Below, one piece after another: positions 25,720 to 34,085 of a DNA stretch of 39,345 bases (its first letter is position 1; each line of letters starts with the position of its first letter). Made by a program: the position numbers and the translations under genes. The stretch is from Deltaproteobacteria bacterium. GTDB lineage: Bacteria > Myxococcota > JACPTQ01. Location of the stretch: the NCBI GenBank assembly GCA_016192705.1, contig JACPTQ010000065.1, positions 9,437 through 48,781 of the forward strand, given 5' to 3'. The notes beneath the pieces are model-generated. The model was not told the DNA's origin, did no database searches, and was given only the letters and a program-made list of their open reading frames with translations.

Positions 25720-26523
25720 GTGCGGCGAATTGCGTTCGTAAATGAGAAGGGTGGGAGCTGTAAGACGACGCTGACCGTGAATGTTGGCGCGTATTTCGCG
25801 CTGTTTCGGCGGCGGCGCGTTCTCATCGTTGATTGCGATTCGCAGGGGCATGTCGGAAAGTCGCTTGGGCTTGATGTGCGGGGCGCGGCGGTGACGTCGT
25901 ATGAGCTGATGGCCGATCCGGGGCTTTCGCTTGCGGCCGCAGCGCAGCCGTCACGAATCACGGGGCTTGACGTGGTGCTTGCGAATAAGCGGATCGCCGA
26001 TTTGCCGCTTGCGGTCGCGAGTCGAACGGATCGCGAGGTGCTGCTCGAGAAGAAGGTCTCGAATGTCGATGGGTACGATTTCATTTTGTACGACGCACCG
26101 CCGTCGTCGGGACTCGTCACGCGGAACATCTTGCTGGCGTCAGACGAAGTTGTCGTGCCGGTGTCGCTCACGTATTTGGCGCTCGATGGCTGCGCGGAAA
26201 TCGTCGACACCGTGCGGCGACTTGGGGTGGAGCACAAGCGGTCGACGCCTCGGATTTCGTTGGTCGTGCCGACGCTTTACCGCAACACGAATTTGGCAAC
26301 GGAGATCATTGAGAAGCTCAAGGCGCATTTCCCGGGGCGCGTGACGCGCGGACTTTTGGGTTTCAACGTGAAGATCGACGAAGCGCAAAGTCACGGGCAA
26401 ACGATTTGGGAGTATGCGCCGCAGAGCTCGGGCGCGGCGATGCTTGAGCAGATCGCGAAGGAGATCGAGCGGGTACGGGTGAGAGAATTTCACGAGCAAT
26501 CGGCGCCGGAGCCAGCGGCTTAA
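25720..26523 (+). CDS. Orphan ParA/MinD-family ATPase
   Basis: 267 residues from the GTG at 25720, placed 5 bases after AAGGAGG; a GTG at 25714 overlaps the site and is rejected. Deviant Walker A reads EKGGSCKTT (9-17), keeping signature Lys10 and Lys15 but with Ser-Cys where most ParA have Val-Gly. Walker A' is VDCDSQGH and Walker B DFILYDAPPS. ParA-type ATPases dimerise on ATP and position DNA or protein cargo. No parB is in the window; the following gene has no ParB motifs, so the cargo is unknown and chromosome partition should not be assumed. The small 72-aa protein upstream and the 215-aa protein downstream (15-base gap) could be partners. Confidence 0.9.
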   Translation: MRRIAFVNEKGGSCKTTLTVNVGAYFALFRRRRVLIVDCDSQGHVGKSLGLDVRGAAVTSYELMADPGLSLAAAAQPSRITGLDVVLANKRIADLPLAVASRTDREVLLEKKVSNVDGYDFILYDAPPSSGLVTRNILLASDEVVVPVSLTYLALDGCAEIVDTVRRLGVEHKRSTPRISLVVPTLYRNTNLATEIIEKLKAHFPGRVTRGLLGFNVKIDEAQSHGQTIWEYAPQSSGAAMLEQIAKEIERVRVREFHEQSAPEPAA

Positions 26524-26538
26524 ACGCGCGCGCTGATA

Positions 26539-27186
26539 ATGATTCAGACGAACGACGACGCGATCGAGCTGCTTCGACGTGAGCGCGTGATGACGCTGAC
26601 GCCGAGCGATGGGTTTCGATCGCTGGTTGGCGAAATCGTTGGCGGTGCGGTGAAGGGGAGTTGGTGGGGTCACCCGCGCGGTAAGGATATTTACAGAATT
26701 GCGACCGCGCTCGAGGCGTCTGACGAAGTGCTTGTTGCGAAGCTTGTCGACGGGAAAGTCACGTTTGTCCATAAAGCGCTCTGGCCGGCGCTCTATCGCG
26801 TGGTGAGTGATAATGCGTGGCGCGAGCGAATTAACGCGGAGTTGTCGAGAGCGGCTCGGCAGCTGTGGCGTAGGGTTGAGAAGGTCGGCGAAGTTCGGGT
26901 CGACGCGCTGCCCGGCTTTTCATCGATGGCAACGCGGCGCGAGATCAAGTGCGCTCAACGTGAGATTGAAACGAGGGCGGTTGTACAGGTTGGCTCGGCC
27001 CACACCGATAGGGGAAACCATATCGCGGTTTTGCGATCGTGGAAACGGTGGGCGCCTCAACGTGTGCGGGCCGCTGCCCGACGAATCACGTTGATCGACG
27101 CGGAGGCCGAACTAAAGAAGGCAAAGGTTGTTATCGCGTCCAGCCTTCGAGAATCTTGCGCACGTCGTCGGCGTGGCGGCCCTTAG
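26539..27186 (+). CDS. Unrecognised conserved-type protein with SWWGHP motif
   Basis: 215 residues. The N-terminal half has LRRERVMTLTPSDGFRSLVGEIVGG then KGSWWGHPRGKDIYRIATALE and LVAKLVDGKVTFVHKALWPALYRVV. These give the strong impression of a conserved family (SWWGHPxGxxI and LVDGKVTFVHxALWPAL) of about 200 residues found beside varied genes, but I cannot name its activity; a nucleic-acid-binding role is conceivable from the basic C-terminal half. Starts 15 bases after the ParA-like gene, with no obvious ribosome site, so translational coupling is likely. The last 56 bases overlap the convergent pseudo-receiver gene; the Arg-rich tail RRRRGGP is encoded there. Confidence 0.78.
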   Translation: MIQTNDDAIELLRRERVMTLTPSDGFRSLVGEIVGGAVKGSWWGHPRGKDIYRIATALEASDEVLVAKLVDGKVTFVHKALWPALYRVVSDNAWRERINAELSRAARQLWRRVEKVGEVRVDALPGFSSMATRREIKCAQREIETRAVVQVGSAHTDRGNHIAVLRSWKRWAPQRVRAAARRITLIDAEAELKKAKVVIASSLRESCARRRRGGP

Positions 27187-29593
27187 GCGAGAGCTTGAGG
27201 TAACGCTCAAACTTAGATGTTGCAGCGGCGCGGTTTCCCTTCGACTGCGCGATAACGCCCGACAGAAGCGTCAGTTCCGCATTGCGTGGGGCGACGGCGA
27301 GTCCCTTTTTAACGTGGCCTTCGGCTTCGGGGACGAGACCTTGATCGTAAAGCGTGCGCGCGAGGAGGACGCGGGCGCGTGCGTGTTCGGGGTCGAGCGA
27401 CAACACAACGCGAAGAGCGCGAACGGCGGTGTCGGTTCGGCCTTGGCCAAGCAGGCGCTCGGCGCGTCGAAGCTGCGTCGCCGCGTCATGGGTTCCGTCG
27501 TTTCGGGCCGCCGGCGTTTCCGTTCTGGCGGCGCCGGCCGGGTCGTCTCGCCGCGCGTCGGCTTCAGCGGGCGTCGCGGATTCGGCGCGTGCGACGGTTG
27601 TCTCGTCCGCTCGCGGGGCCGTCGCTTCGACCGGTGCATCCGCGGCCGTTGGCTGTGCGCCCGCCGCTCGAGCTTCTTCGGGCGGCGTTGGAATGGTGTC
27701 TCGCGGCGTCGTCGGGCGCTGCTCGATCCTCTCAGAACCGACGAAAACGCGCGCCGTGCCGGCCTCCGCTCGATCTGACGGGGGCGCGACGATTCCATAG
27801 ACGAGCAGCCCGATCCCGATAACGACGGCACCGGCCGCGGCGACTCTCGGGAACCGTCGTCGGTGAGCGAGCGAGACCGCAGGCCGTCGTCGCGACGTGT
27901 GCGTGCGCAAATTTGTCTGCGTGGTGACACCGATGCTCGCGAAGGGACGCGACGCCGCGCGGCGGGCCGCGTCGGCCGACTTTCGCTTTGGTTCGGCCGG
28001 TCGTGCCGTTTGGTTTGGCTGCGTGCGACTCTTGGCAACGTTCGGTTGCGTCGCTCTTCCGGCTGAAAAATCTGGACCTGATGGGCGCGTCGCTTGTTTT
28101 GCCTTGGGTTTGACTTCCGCAGCCGCGACGTCGGTCGGCGCCGGGATAGGCACGAGCGCCCGCTCAACACCCGGCCACGTTCCGACCGCCTCAAGCTTCG
28201 GCGTCGACAATTCGTTGATAAAAAACGCTTCCTCGTCGGACGAAAACGCTCCCTCGGAAAATGGCGCTGCGGTCTCACTCTTCCCGGCCGATGATTTCTG
28301 TCCGCGCTCGTGGATGGACGCGACGGGGCTTCGCTTGGTCCCTGTGCGCTCATCTCCAAACGGGATGAGAGCCGCGTTTGACCATGGCGATTTCTCCCGG
28401 CGTTCCGAGCGTCGTTCGGACGGCTCGGTCGAAGGCGCACGTGGCGTCCGAGGCACGATCGGGCGCGCCGCCGCCGGCGAGGTCAAGTTTGTCACGACGG
28501 GTTTCGGGAAGTCACGCGGGGCGTCGACTTCAGGGTCAAATAGCGTTGGTGTTGGTGCGATGATCGTCGCGGGCGCCTCGTCCCAATCGGGGAGCGGGGC
28601 TTCGGCTTCGCGCCCGATCTGCGGACCAACTTCGATGGGGAGTGCATCGGCTGGCGCTTCGACCCGTGTCGCGATTCCGCGCTCGGCGAGACGTCGAATG
28701 ATGCGAAGCGTTGTCGGCTCGTCGGTTCGCGATTCGGCTAAGATTTCGTAGACGGTGCGCTTGCCGTCCATCAGTTTCGCGACATCGACGGCGAGCCGCG
28801 GAATGTCGTCCATTTGCGCGCCAATGGCGCGGTAATCGGCCTCGTAGACCCAATCGATTTGGTCGTCGCCAAGGGCGTTCGCGAAGGCGGCGCGCGTCGT
28901 CGCGATGCGCTGCAACGCAACCGACAGCGCGAGAAGAACCTTGCCATCGGCCCGCTCTGGGAGGATCTCGATCGCAAAACCACCGTCGATCCACTGCGCG
29001 ATTCGATCAAAGGCGCGAAGCCCCGGCAGCGTTGTGCGCGCGTTCTTCGATTCGGCGCCGACGATGAAACCGTCGCGCAGCGTGAGGACCCCCTCGTCGC
29101 CACGCGAAAACAGCGAAACGAGCGATGAGCGATCGGGTTGACTCCCGACGCGCAGGAGCGTCGGAAGCGCGTACGCCTCGAGCGCCCCGGTAAACGACGG
29201 GCGTGTCGCCTCTTTCGCCTCGGCGAGCAGGCGCCCAGCGAGAACCACATCGCGCACGAACGTCGGTGTTCCCACGGCGTGCTCAACCTGCGCGTCGCGC
29301 AACCGATTCACAGAGAGGGGGCGCCGGCGGTCGTAGAGGTAGAGAAACGGGATCGAGCGGCTTCGGTCGCCTGCAGTGGCGTCGGACTTGAGAGTGCGGC
29401 AAAAATCGAGCGGGTCGCCTTGCGAAACGGCGAACGACGAAACGACGAGGTCGGGCGCTGGGTTCATGCGGAGAGCGGCTTCGGCGATGCCGGTGGCCCC
29501 GGTTACGATGAACCCTTCGTTTTCGAACGACCGACTGAGGAGAGCGCGCGGCTGAGGACGTGCTTCGATGAGAAGCAGGCGTTTTGAGTCCAT
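27131..29593 (-). CDS. Pseudo-receiver/DUF4388-like protein with membrane helix and TPR tail
   Basis: 820 residues. Residues 1-120 look like a response-regulator receiver (LLLIEARPQPRALLSRSFENEG, PDLVVSSF), but the phosphoacceptor Asp position (about 53) is Ser, so it is probably not phosphorylated. FTGALEAYALPTLLRV (134-149) onward, through GDEGVLTLRDGFIVGAES, resembles the DUF4388/PATAN domain common in Myxococcota. A winged-helix-like segment follows (GKRTVYEILAESRTDEPTTLRIIRRLAERGI, about 292-322), then a long disordered Arg/Ser/Pro region, one membrane helix (AGAVVIGIGLLVYGIV), another Ala/Thr-rich disordered region and TPR repeats at the C-terminus (LLGQGRTDTAVRALRVVLSLDPEH, VAPRNAELTLLSGVIAQSKGN). 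The layout suggests a cytoplasmic regulatory part and a TPR part across the membrane. Confidence 0.88.
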   Translation of the reverse strand: MDSKRLLLIEARPQPRALLSRSFENEGFIVTGATGIAEAALRMNPAPDLVVSSFAVSQGDPLDFCRTLKSDATAGDRSRSIPFLYLYDRRRPLSVNRLRDAQVEHAVGTPTFVRDVVLAGRLLAEAKEATRPSFTGALEAYALPTLLRVGSQPDRSSLVSLFSRGDEGVLTLRDGFIVGAESKNARTTLPGLRAFDRIAQWIDGGFAIEILPERADGKVLLALSVALQRIATTRAAFANALGDDQIDWVYEADYRAIGAQMDDIPRLAVDVAKLMDGKRTVYEILAESRTDEPTTLRIIRRLAERGIATRVEAPADALPIEVGPQIGREAEAPLPDWDEAPATIIAPTPTLFDPEVDAPRDFPKPVVTNLTSPAAARPIVPRTPRAPSTEPSERRSERREKSPWSNAALIPFGDERTGTKRSPVASIHERGQKSSAGKSETAAPFSEGAFSSDEEAFFINELSTPKLEAVGTWPGVERALVPIPAPTDVAAAEVKPKAKQATRPSGPDFSAGRATQPNVAKSRTQPNQTARPAEPKRKSADAARRAASRPFASIGVTTQTNLRTHTSRRRPAVSLAHRRRFPRVAAAGAVVIGIGLLVYGIVAPPSDRAEAGTARVFVGSERIEQRPTTPRDTIPTPPEEARAAGAQPTAADAPVEATAPRADETTVARAESATPAEADARRDDPAGAARTETPAARNDGTHDAATQLRRAERLLGQGRTDTAVRALRVVLSLDPEHARARVLLARTLYDQGLVPEAEGHVKKGLAVAPRNAELTLLSGVIAQSKGNRAAATSKFERYLKLSPKGRHADDVRKILEGWTR

Positions 29594-29679
29594 GGGGGGA
29601 TGGAAATTGCAAGCCGGGTGCCGCGGAGGAATTGTGCGAATCGGCGTGAATTTATGAAGGATTTTACGGCGAGCATGAT

Positions 29680-29712
29680 GCGTAATCCTGTCAGTTGTCT
29701 ACAGGATTGCGC
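29680..29712. repeat. 12-bp-arm inverted repeat upstream of the pseudo-receiver gene
   Basis: Arms GCGTAATCCTGT (29680-29691) and ACAGGATTGCGC (29701-29712) pair at 11 of 12 positions, with a G/T wobble possible, around a 9-base loop. It lies between the end of the repeat lipoprotein gene (29833) and the start of the pseudo-receiver gene (29593). It could be a transcription-factor site or the hairpin of a terminator for the upstream gene; no U-run follows on the minus strand, which argues against an intrinsic terminator. Confidence 0.6.
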
Positions 29713-29832
29713 CAAAATGGCGCGGCAGCGTTCGCTCTCAAACGGCTGGTTGGCGGCACCGATAGTTAAAGGTCCGAGCGACCGTTGGAACGTATCCCGT
29801 CAGCGAATGGGAAGCCAAACTGAAGTCGAAAA

Positions 29833-31074
29833 CTACTTGAGCACACCCGACACGGCGTCGAGCGGCGCGAAGTAGGGGTACCATTGCCCGTCGAGCGTTG
29901 TGACACTGCCGCCCGCGTAAACCGTCGACCCGTAGACCGCGAGCGCATTGACGTCGCTGTTCGCGTTCGGGTCCCAGGGCAAAAGGACGCCATCGGTTCC
30001 GATGGCCGCGAGGAAATTACGTGTCGTGCCGCCGTCGAGCGTCGTGAAATTGCCGCCCGCGTAGACCGTCGACCCCGAGACCGCGAGCGCATAGACAAAA
30101 CTGTTCGCGTTCGGATTCCACGACTGGAGGACACCGTCGGTTCCGATCGCCGCGAGGTAGTTTCGTGGCGTGCCGCCGTCGAGCGTTGTGAAACCGCCGC
30201 CCACGTAGACTGTCGACCCGGCGACCGCGAGCGCATTGACATCGCTGTTCGCGTTCGGGTCCCAGCCGTGGAGCGTGCCATCCGCGTTGATGCGGGCAAG
30301 GCGGTTTCGCGGCGCGCTTCCAACTTTCGTGAAATTACCCCCGATGAACCATCCCCCCGCGTCGTCCGGCGCCGCAGCCCAGACGTCGTTGTTAATCGCG
30401 AGGAGGTTCGGGATTCCCGGTGCGAGCGCTCCCCCGTCGTTGTCCAAGATCGCGCCGCCCCCCGTGTTCGGGCCGATCGCGGTAAAACTGCCGCCAAGGT
30501 AAAGCGTGCACCCCACTTGCGCGATGGCGTTCACGCTGTTGTTTGGCACGAGGCGCGGGTTAGCGGAGAGCGCTGCACAGAGCGTGGTCGCGCTTGCCTC
30601 GTTCGAATCTCCGCTCGTGCCTGCGTCGTTCACCGCGCGCACAACGTAATAATATGTCGTGAGGCCGGGAAGCCCCGTGTCGGTAAAGTATGTTGCGGTT
30701 GGTGTCGCGACGAGGGTGTAGCCGCCGTCGCTGGTGGTCGAGCGAAGGGCGCTGTAGCTCGTCGCCCCGGTCGAGGCGTCCCAGGTGAGCGAAACCTGCA
30801 AGCTCCCGCCGGTTGCGATGAGCCCCGTCGGCGCCGCGGGTGGTTGCAAAGGAGCGCCGGCATCGGCCCCCGCGTCCGCATCGGCCCCCGCGTCCATCTC
30901 CGCACCCGCATCCGTCCCCGCATCGGCCCCCGCGTCCATCTCCGCACCCGCATCCGTCCCCGCGTCCGCTTCCGCTCCCGCATCCGCACCCGCGACGGGA
31001 CCCGTGCTCTTCCCGCAACCGAACGCAAGGAGACAGCCCAAAAGAAAAACGCACCGACCAACCGTTTTATGCAT
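29833..31074 (-). CDS. Lipoprotein with Asp/Ala/Gly linker, FN3-like domain and beta-propeller-like repeats
   Basis: 413 residues. The signal ends LLAFGC (lipid Cys20), followed by an AGADAG linker (about 28-75), a fibronectin type III domain (about 80-165, PPAAPTGLIATGGSLQVSLTWD ... TYYYVVRAVN), then a repeated module. Near-identical 48-residue units each carry 'SDVNALAVxGSTVYVGGxFTTLDGGTxRNYLAAIGTDGVLxxWDPNAN'-like segments (given here as pieces); their DNA repeats with a period of exactly 144 bases (landmarks at 29891, 30035, 30179). The repeat style is that of delta-60/WD-like propeller proteins, perhaps a surface adhesin. Preceded by an AAGGGA ribosome site. The upstream HEAT lipoprotein gene is divergent (158-base gap). 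Confidence 0.88.
   Translation of the reverse strand: MHKTVGRCVFLLGCLLAFGCGKSTGPVAGADAGAEADAGTDAGAEMDAGADAGTDAGAEMDAGADADAGADAGAPLQPPAAPTGLIATGGSLQVSLTWDASTGATSYSALRSTTSDGGYTLVATPTATYFTDTGLPGLTTYYYVVRAVNDAGTSGDSNEASATTLCAALSANPRLVPNNSVNAIAQVGCTLYLGGSFTAIGPNTGGGAILDNDGGALAPGIPNLLAINNDVWAAAPDDAGGWFIGGNFTKVGSAPRNRLARINADGTLHGWDPNANSDVNALAVAGSTVYVGGGFTTLDGGTPRNYLAAIGTDGVLQSWNPNANSFVYALAVSGSTVYAGGNFTTLDGGTTRNFLAAIGTDGVLLPWDPNANSDVNALAVYGSTVYAGGSVTTLDGQWYPYFAPLDAVSGVLK
29891..30322 (-). repeat. 144-bp coding repeats (48 aa units)
   Basis: The landmark TCGAGCG recurs at 29891, 30035 and 30179, exactly 144 bases apart. The units are highly similar, with the first shown unit truncated at the protein C-terminus. 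The high similarity at DNA level, including third positions, indicates recent unit duplication or gene conversion. Confidence 0.8.
30878..30961 (-). repeat. 42-bp exact tandem duplication in the Asp/Ala linker
   Basis: Two identical 42-base units (30878-30919 and 30920-30961) encode two copies of a 14-residue GTDAGAEMDAGADA-type linker. The surrounding sequence is a degenerate version of the same AGADAG pattern, a likely slippage hot spot that could vary between strains. Confidence 0.85.
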
Positions 31075-31165
31075 CGCACAATCCCTTCGTAAATGTTCTT
31101 AAACTCGATATGCGAACTCCACATGCTGCATACCATGTGATTCCCTACCCTTTCGAGAGCGAGTG

Positions 31166-31194
31166 TTGACAGGTTCCAGCGGTCGAGCTAGACG
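31166..31194 (+). promoter_or_regulatory. Candidate promoter of the HEAT lipoprotein gene
   Basis: TTGACA (31166-31171), 17-base spacer, TAGACG (31189-31194); the -35 is consensus and the -10 is weak. The ATG is at 31233. Confidence 0.5.
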
Positions 31195-31232
31195 AGGTCG
31201 GTTTTAGTCTAATCGGGAAAGGGGCGAATCAA

Positions 31233-32798
31233 ATGAGGAAGGCGACGAGTTTTTTTGTGGCCATCGTACTCATCGCGGCGTGCGCCGAAAAGAAGCCGAC
31301 GACGCGCGAGTATTGGGACGACCTTCTTGCGTCGGACAAGCGGAGCGACGCCTTCGCTAAGATTGCGGTACTCAAGGACAAGGCGCAGATCGACGCGGCG
31401 ATGAAGGCACTGGGGGGTGTTGTGTCGCGTTATCCGGCGCAGGTTGCGGGCGTCATGGAGCGACTCGCGATGTACGACGCCGACGTCGCGAAGGGGTTGC
31501 GCGCGTGTTTGACGACGACCGCGGCGCCGCAGTGCTTACGCGGACTTGGCGCGATGCGCGCGGTCGAGGCGGTTCCCGAGATTCGGCAGGCGGCGCGGGC
31601 GACCGACGCGTTTATTCGATCCGCGGCCGTGACCGCGCTTCGATGGATGCGCGCGAAAGACGCCGTCGAGACGCTCGGCGAAGTGGCGCTTGACCGGGTG
31701 ATGACGCCGCGCGCGACGCCGGGGCCACAGCGTCCCTCGGGCGAGATGGCGGTGCGAGAGGCGGTTTTGGGGCTTGGTGAGATCGGCGATCCACGGGCGA
31801 TCCCCACGCTGCTCAAGGCGATTTGGTCCGAAGTGTGGACGTCGGTTTTTCCGGAGGCGCGTGTTGCGCTTGTTTCGTTTGGGGACGTGGCCGTGAACGC
31901 AATCGTTGCGGCGGTCGATGGGAAGGACGCGGCGCTCGCGAAGTGGGCAAAAGAGTGGAAGGTGTCGGAGGAGTATTTTCCGGCGAAGGCGATTCTCGTG
32001 CTTGGCGACTTGGGCGGTAAGGTCGCAACCGAGAAGCTCATGGCGCTCGCACGGAGCGACAGCGGGTATCAGCAGGTGTTTGCGATTCAGGCGCTGGGGA
32101 ATTTGGCGCCAGCTGAGGCGGGGCCCGTGCTTGTTGAGATCGCGAAAAAGTCGACGACCGCCGAAGTGCTCCAGGCGGCGCTCACGGCGTTGCCGCGCCT
32201 CAATTATCCACCGGCGATCGATTTTTGTTTGAAAGCGATGGGCGACAAGAAGGCGCCGGGATTGAAACGGCTCTTTGCGGGGCTCGCGGTGTCGATAGCC
32301 GGAGACGAACGGCACGCGGCGGCGGTTGGGCCGATTGCGCGCGCGGCGGCGGCGGAGGCGAAGGCGCGGGCGGCTGTGGCGGCGGCGAAGAAGACGCCCG
32401 ATGCGCATGCCGAGGCCGGCGAGGCGCGGGACCTGTCGGAGGCGTTTCAAACGGTCGAGGCGCGGCTCACGGCGGCCAAAGGTTGCGCGGCTCTCGACTG
32501 CTGGATTGCGAAGGTGCGCGACGCGAATCCACGGATTCGGGATCTCGCGGCGTACAAGGTCGCGCGGCTTGCGACGGCGGCGGAGCGCGATAAGGCGGCG
32601 GCGGCGATTGCGCCACTTTTATCGGACAAAGAGCACGGCGTGCGGCGCGCGGCGCTTTACGCGGTGACGCGACTCGGCGCAAAGAGCGCGCTGCCGGCGC
32701 TTGAAAACGTGATTCGCAGCGAGCGTGGCACGGAGTTCAAGGTGCTTATCCCCGAGTATCAGCTGGCGATTGCGCGCATTGGCCGCGCACAGGGCTGA
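31233..32798 (+). CDS. HEAT-repeat lipoprotein
   Basis: 521 residues. The signal ends LIAAC (lipid Cys17). The mature chain consists of helical HEAT-like repeats with the expected 'A/V-hydrophobic-ALxxLG' pattern, e.g. AAVTALRWMRAKDAVETLGEVAL, VREAVLGLGEIGDPRAIPTLLKAI, VFAIQALGNLAPAEAGPVLVEIA, and near the end GVRRAALYAVTRLGAKSALPALENVI. A charged Ala-rich helix (about 360-405) interrupts the array. HEAT arrays act as protein-binding scaffolds. The partner is unknown; the protein is probably on the periplasmic face of the outer membrane. The antiporter gene follows 9 bases downstream with a TTG start, so the two may form an operon. Confidence 0.9.
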   Translation: MRKATSFFVAIVLIAACAEKKPTTREYWDDLLASDKRSDAFAKIAVLKDKAQIDAAMKALGGVVSRYPAQVAGVMERLAMYDADVAKGLRACLTTTAAPQCLRGLGAMRAVEAVPEIRQAARATDAFIRSAAVTALRWMRAKDAVETLGEVALDRVMTPRATPGPQRPSGEMAVREAVLGLGEIGDPRAIPTLLKAIWSEVWTSVFPEARVALVSFGDVAVNAIVAAVDGKDAALAKWAKEWKVSEEYFPAKAILVLGDLGGKVATEKLMALARSDSGYQQVFAIQALGNLAPAEAGPVLVEIAKKSTTAEVLQAALTALPRLNYPPAIDFCLKAMGDKKAPGLKRLFAGLAVSIAGDERHAAAVGPIARAAAAEAKARAAVAAAKKTPDAHAEAGEARDLSEAFQTVEARLTAAKGCAALDCWIAKVRDANPRIRDLAAYKVARLATAAERDKAAAAIAPLLSDKEHGVRRAALYAVTRLGAKSALPALENVIRSERGTEFKVLIPEYQLAIARIGRAQG

Positions 32799-32807
32799 CG
32801 CACTCGA

Positions 32808-34085
32808 TTGAATCTCGGCTCGACGATTTCGCTTGCGTGGGGCGCGCCGTTCGCGGGGCTGCTTTTGTCGATTGCGATCGTCCCGCTTGCGGCTTCGCGG
32901 TTTTGGGAAAAGAACCGCAACAAGGCGATCGTTTCGGCGCTGTTCCTTGCGCCGGTTGCGGTCATGCTCCTTGTGAACGGCGCTGAGGGTCGCACCGAGC
33001 TCGCGCACACACTCATCGAGTATGTGTCGTTCATCATTCTGCTCGCGTCGCTCTATACGATTTCGGGCGGCATCGTGCTCGAGGGCGACATTCAGGCGAC
33101 GCCGCTCACGAACACGACGTTCCTCGGCGTCGGCGCCGTTCTCGCGAACCTCGTCGGCACAACCGGCGCGTCGATGTTGCTCATTCGCCCGCTGCTCAAG
33201 ACGAACAGCGAACGCGCGCGCATCAAACACGTTGTTATTTTTTTCATCTTCATCGTGTCGAACATTGGCGGGCTGTTGACGCCGCTTGGCGATCCGCCTC
33301 TTTTCCTTGGGTTTTTGCGGGGCGTACCGTTTGAGTGGACGCTTCGCCTCCTGCCAATTTGGGCGACCGCGGTGGGCGCCGTGCTCGCCATCTTTTTCGT
33401 GGTCGACTCGTGGCACTACAACCGCGAGTCATTAAGCGACAGGCGTCGCGACGCCATCGAGGTTGAGCCGCTTCGCCTGCGCGGCAACTTGAACTTTGTT
33501 TGGCTCGCGGGCGTCGTCGGGTCGGTTTTCCTTCCGACGCCGTGGAAAGAGATCGGTATGGCGACAGCCGCCGTTCTTGCGTACGCGACCACAAACCCCG
33601 ACCTGCGCGCCCGCAACCAGTTTTCGTTTCACGCGATCATCGAAGTCGCGATTTTGTTCGTCGGCATCTTCGTGACGATGGTGGTGCCAGTTGCGATCTT
33701 GAAGGCGCGCGGTGCGGAGCTCGGTGTGCGCGAGCCGTGGCATTTCTTTTGGGCGTCGGGTGTGCTCTCGTCGTTTCTCGACAACGCGCCGACGTACGTG
33801 ACGTTCGTTGCGCTTGCGCAGTCGCTCACATCGGCGACAGGCGGCGCGCCGGCCGTGCTTCACCTCGCGGACGGCGGAATCGCCGAGCCGCTCCTGGTCG
33901 CGATTTCGTGCGGCTGCGTTTTCATGGGCGCAAACACCTACATCGGCAACGGCCCGAATTTCATGGTGAAAGCGATCGCCGATGGCGCGGGCGTCAAGAT
34001 GCCGTCGTTCTTCGGTTACATGGGATACTCGGCCGCCGTGCTTTTGCCGATCTTTGTGTTCATCACGTTTGTGTTTTTTCGGTAA
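32808..34085 (+). CDS. NhaD-type sodium/proton antiporter
   Basis: 425 residues, an ion-transporter superfamily protein with about 11-13 hydrophobic helices. Landmarks typical of NhaD/citrate-transporter relatives: LTNTTFLGVGAVLANLVGTTGAS (about 101-123), SNIGGLLTPLGDPPLFLGFLRGV (about 151-173), LSSFLDNAPTYVTFVALA and GANTYIGNGPNFMVKAIA (about 382-399). Inner membrane; expected to extrude Na+ in exchange for H+. The start is a TTG at 32808; no ATG or GTG nearby preserves the first helix. The stop overlaps the end of a convergent membrane protein gene by 23 bases. Confidence 0.93.
   Translation: MNLGSTISLAWGAPFAGLLLSIAIVPLAASRFWEKNRNKAIVSALFLAPVAVMLLVNGAEGRTELAHTLIEYVSFIILLASLYTISGGIVLEGDIQATPLTNTTFLGVGAVLANLVGTTGASMLLIRPLLKTNSERARIKHVVIFFIFIVSNIGGLLTPLGDPPLFLGFLRGVPFEWTLRLLPIWATAVGAVLAIFFVVDSWHYNRESLSDRRRDAIEVEPLRLRGNLNFVWLAGVVGSVFLPTPWKEIGMATAAVLAYATTNPDLRARNQFSFHAIIEVAILFVGIFVTMVVPVAILKARGAELGVREPWHFFWASGVLSSFLDNAPTYVTFVALAQSLTSATGGAPAVLHLADGGIAEPLLVAISCGCVFMGANTYIGNGPNFMVKAIADGAGVKMPSFFGYMGYSAAVLLPIFVFITFVFFR

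Noticed and set aside
29600-29875. 91-codon plus-strand frame upstream of the pseudo-receiver gene
   Set aside because: No ribosome site, no domain and it runs over the inverted repeat and the end of the lipoprotein gene.
30855-30990. GC-rich short tandem repeats as a possible CRISPR array
   Set aside because: No unique spacers; the repeats encode an Asp/Ala/Gly linker in frame.
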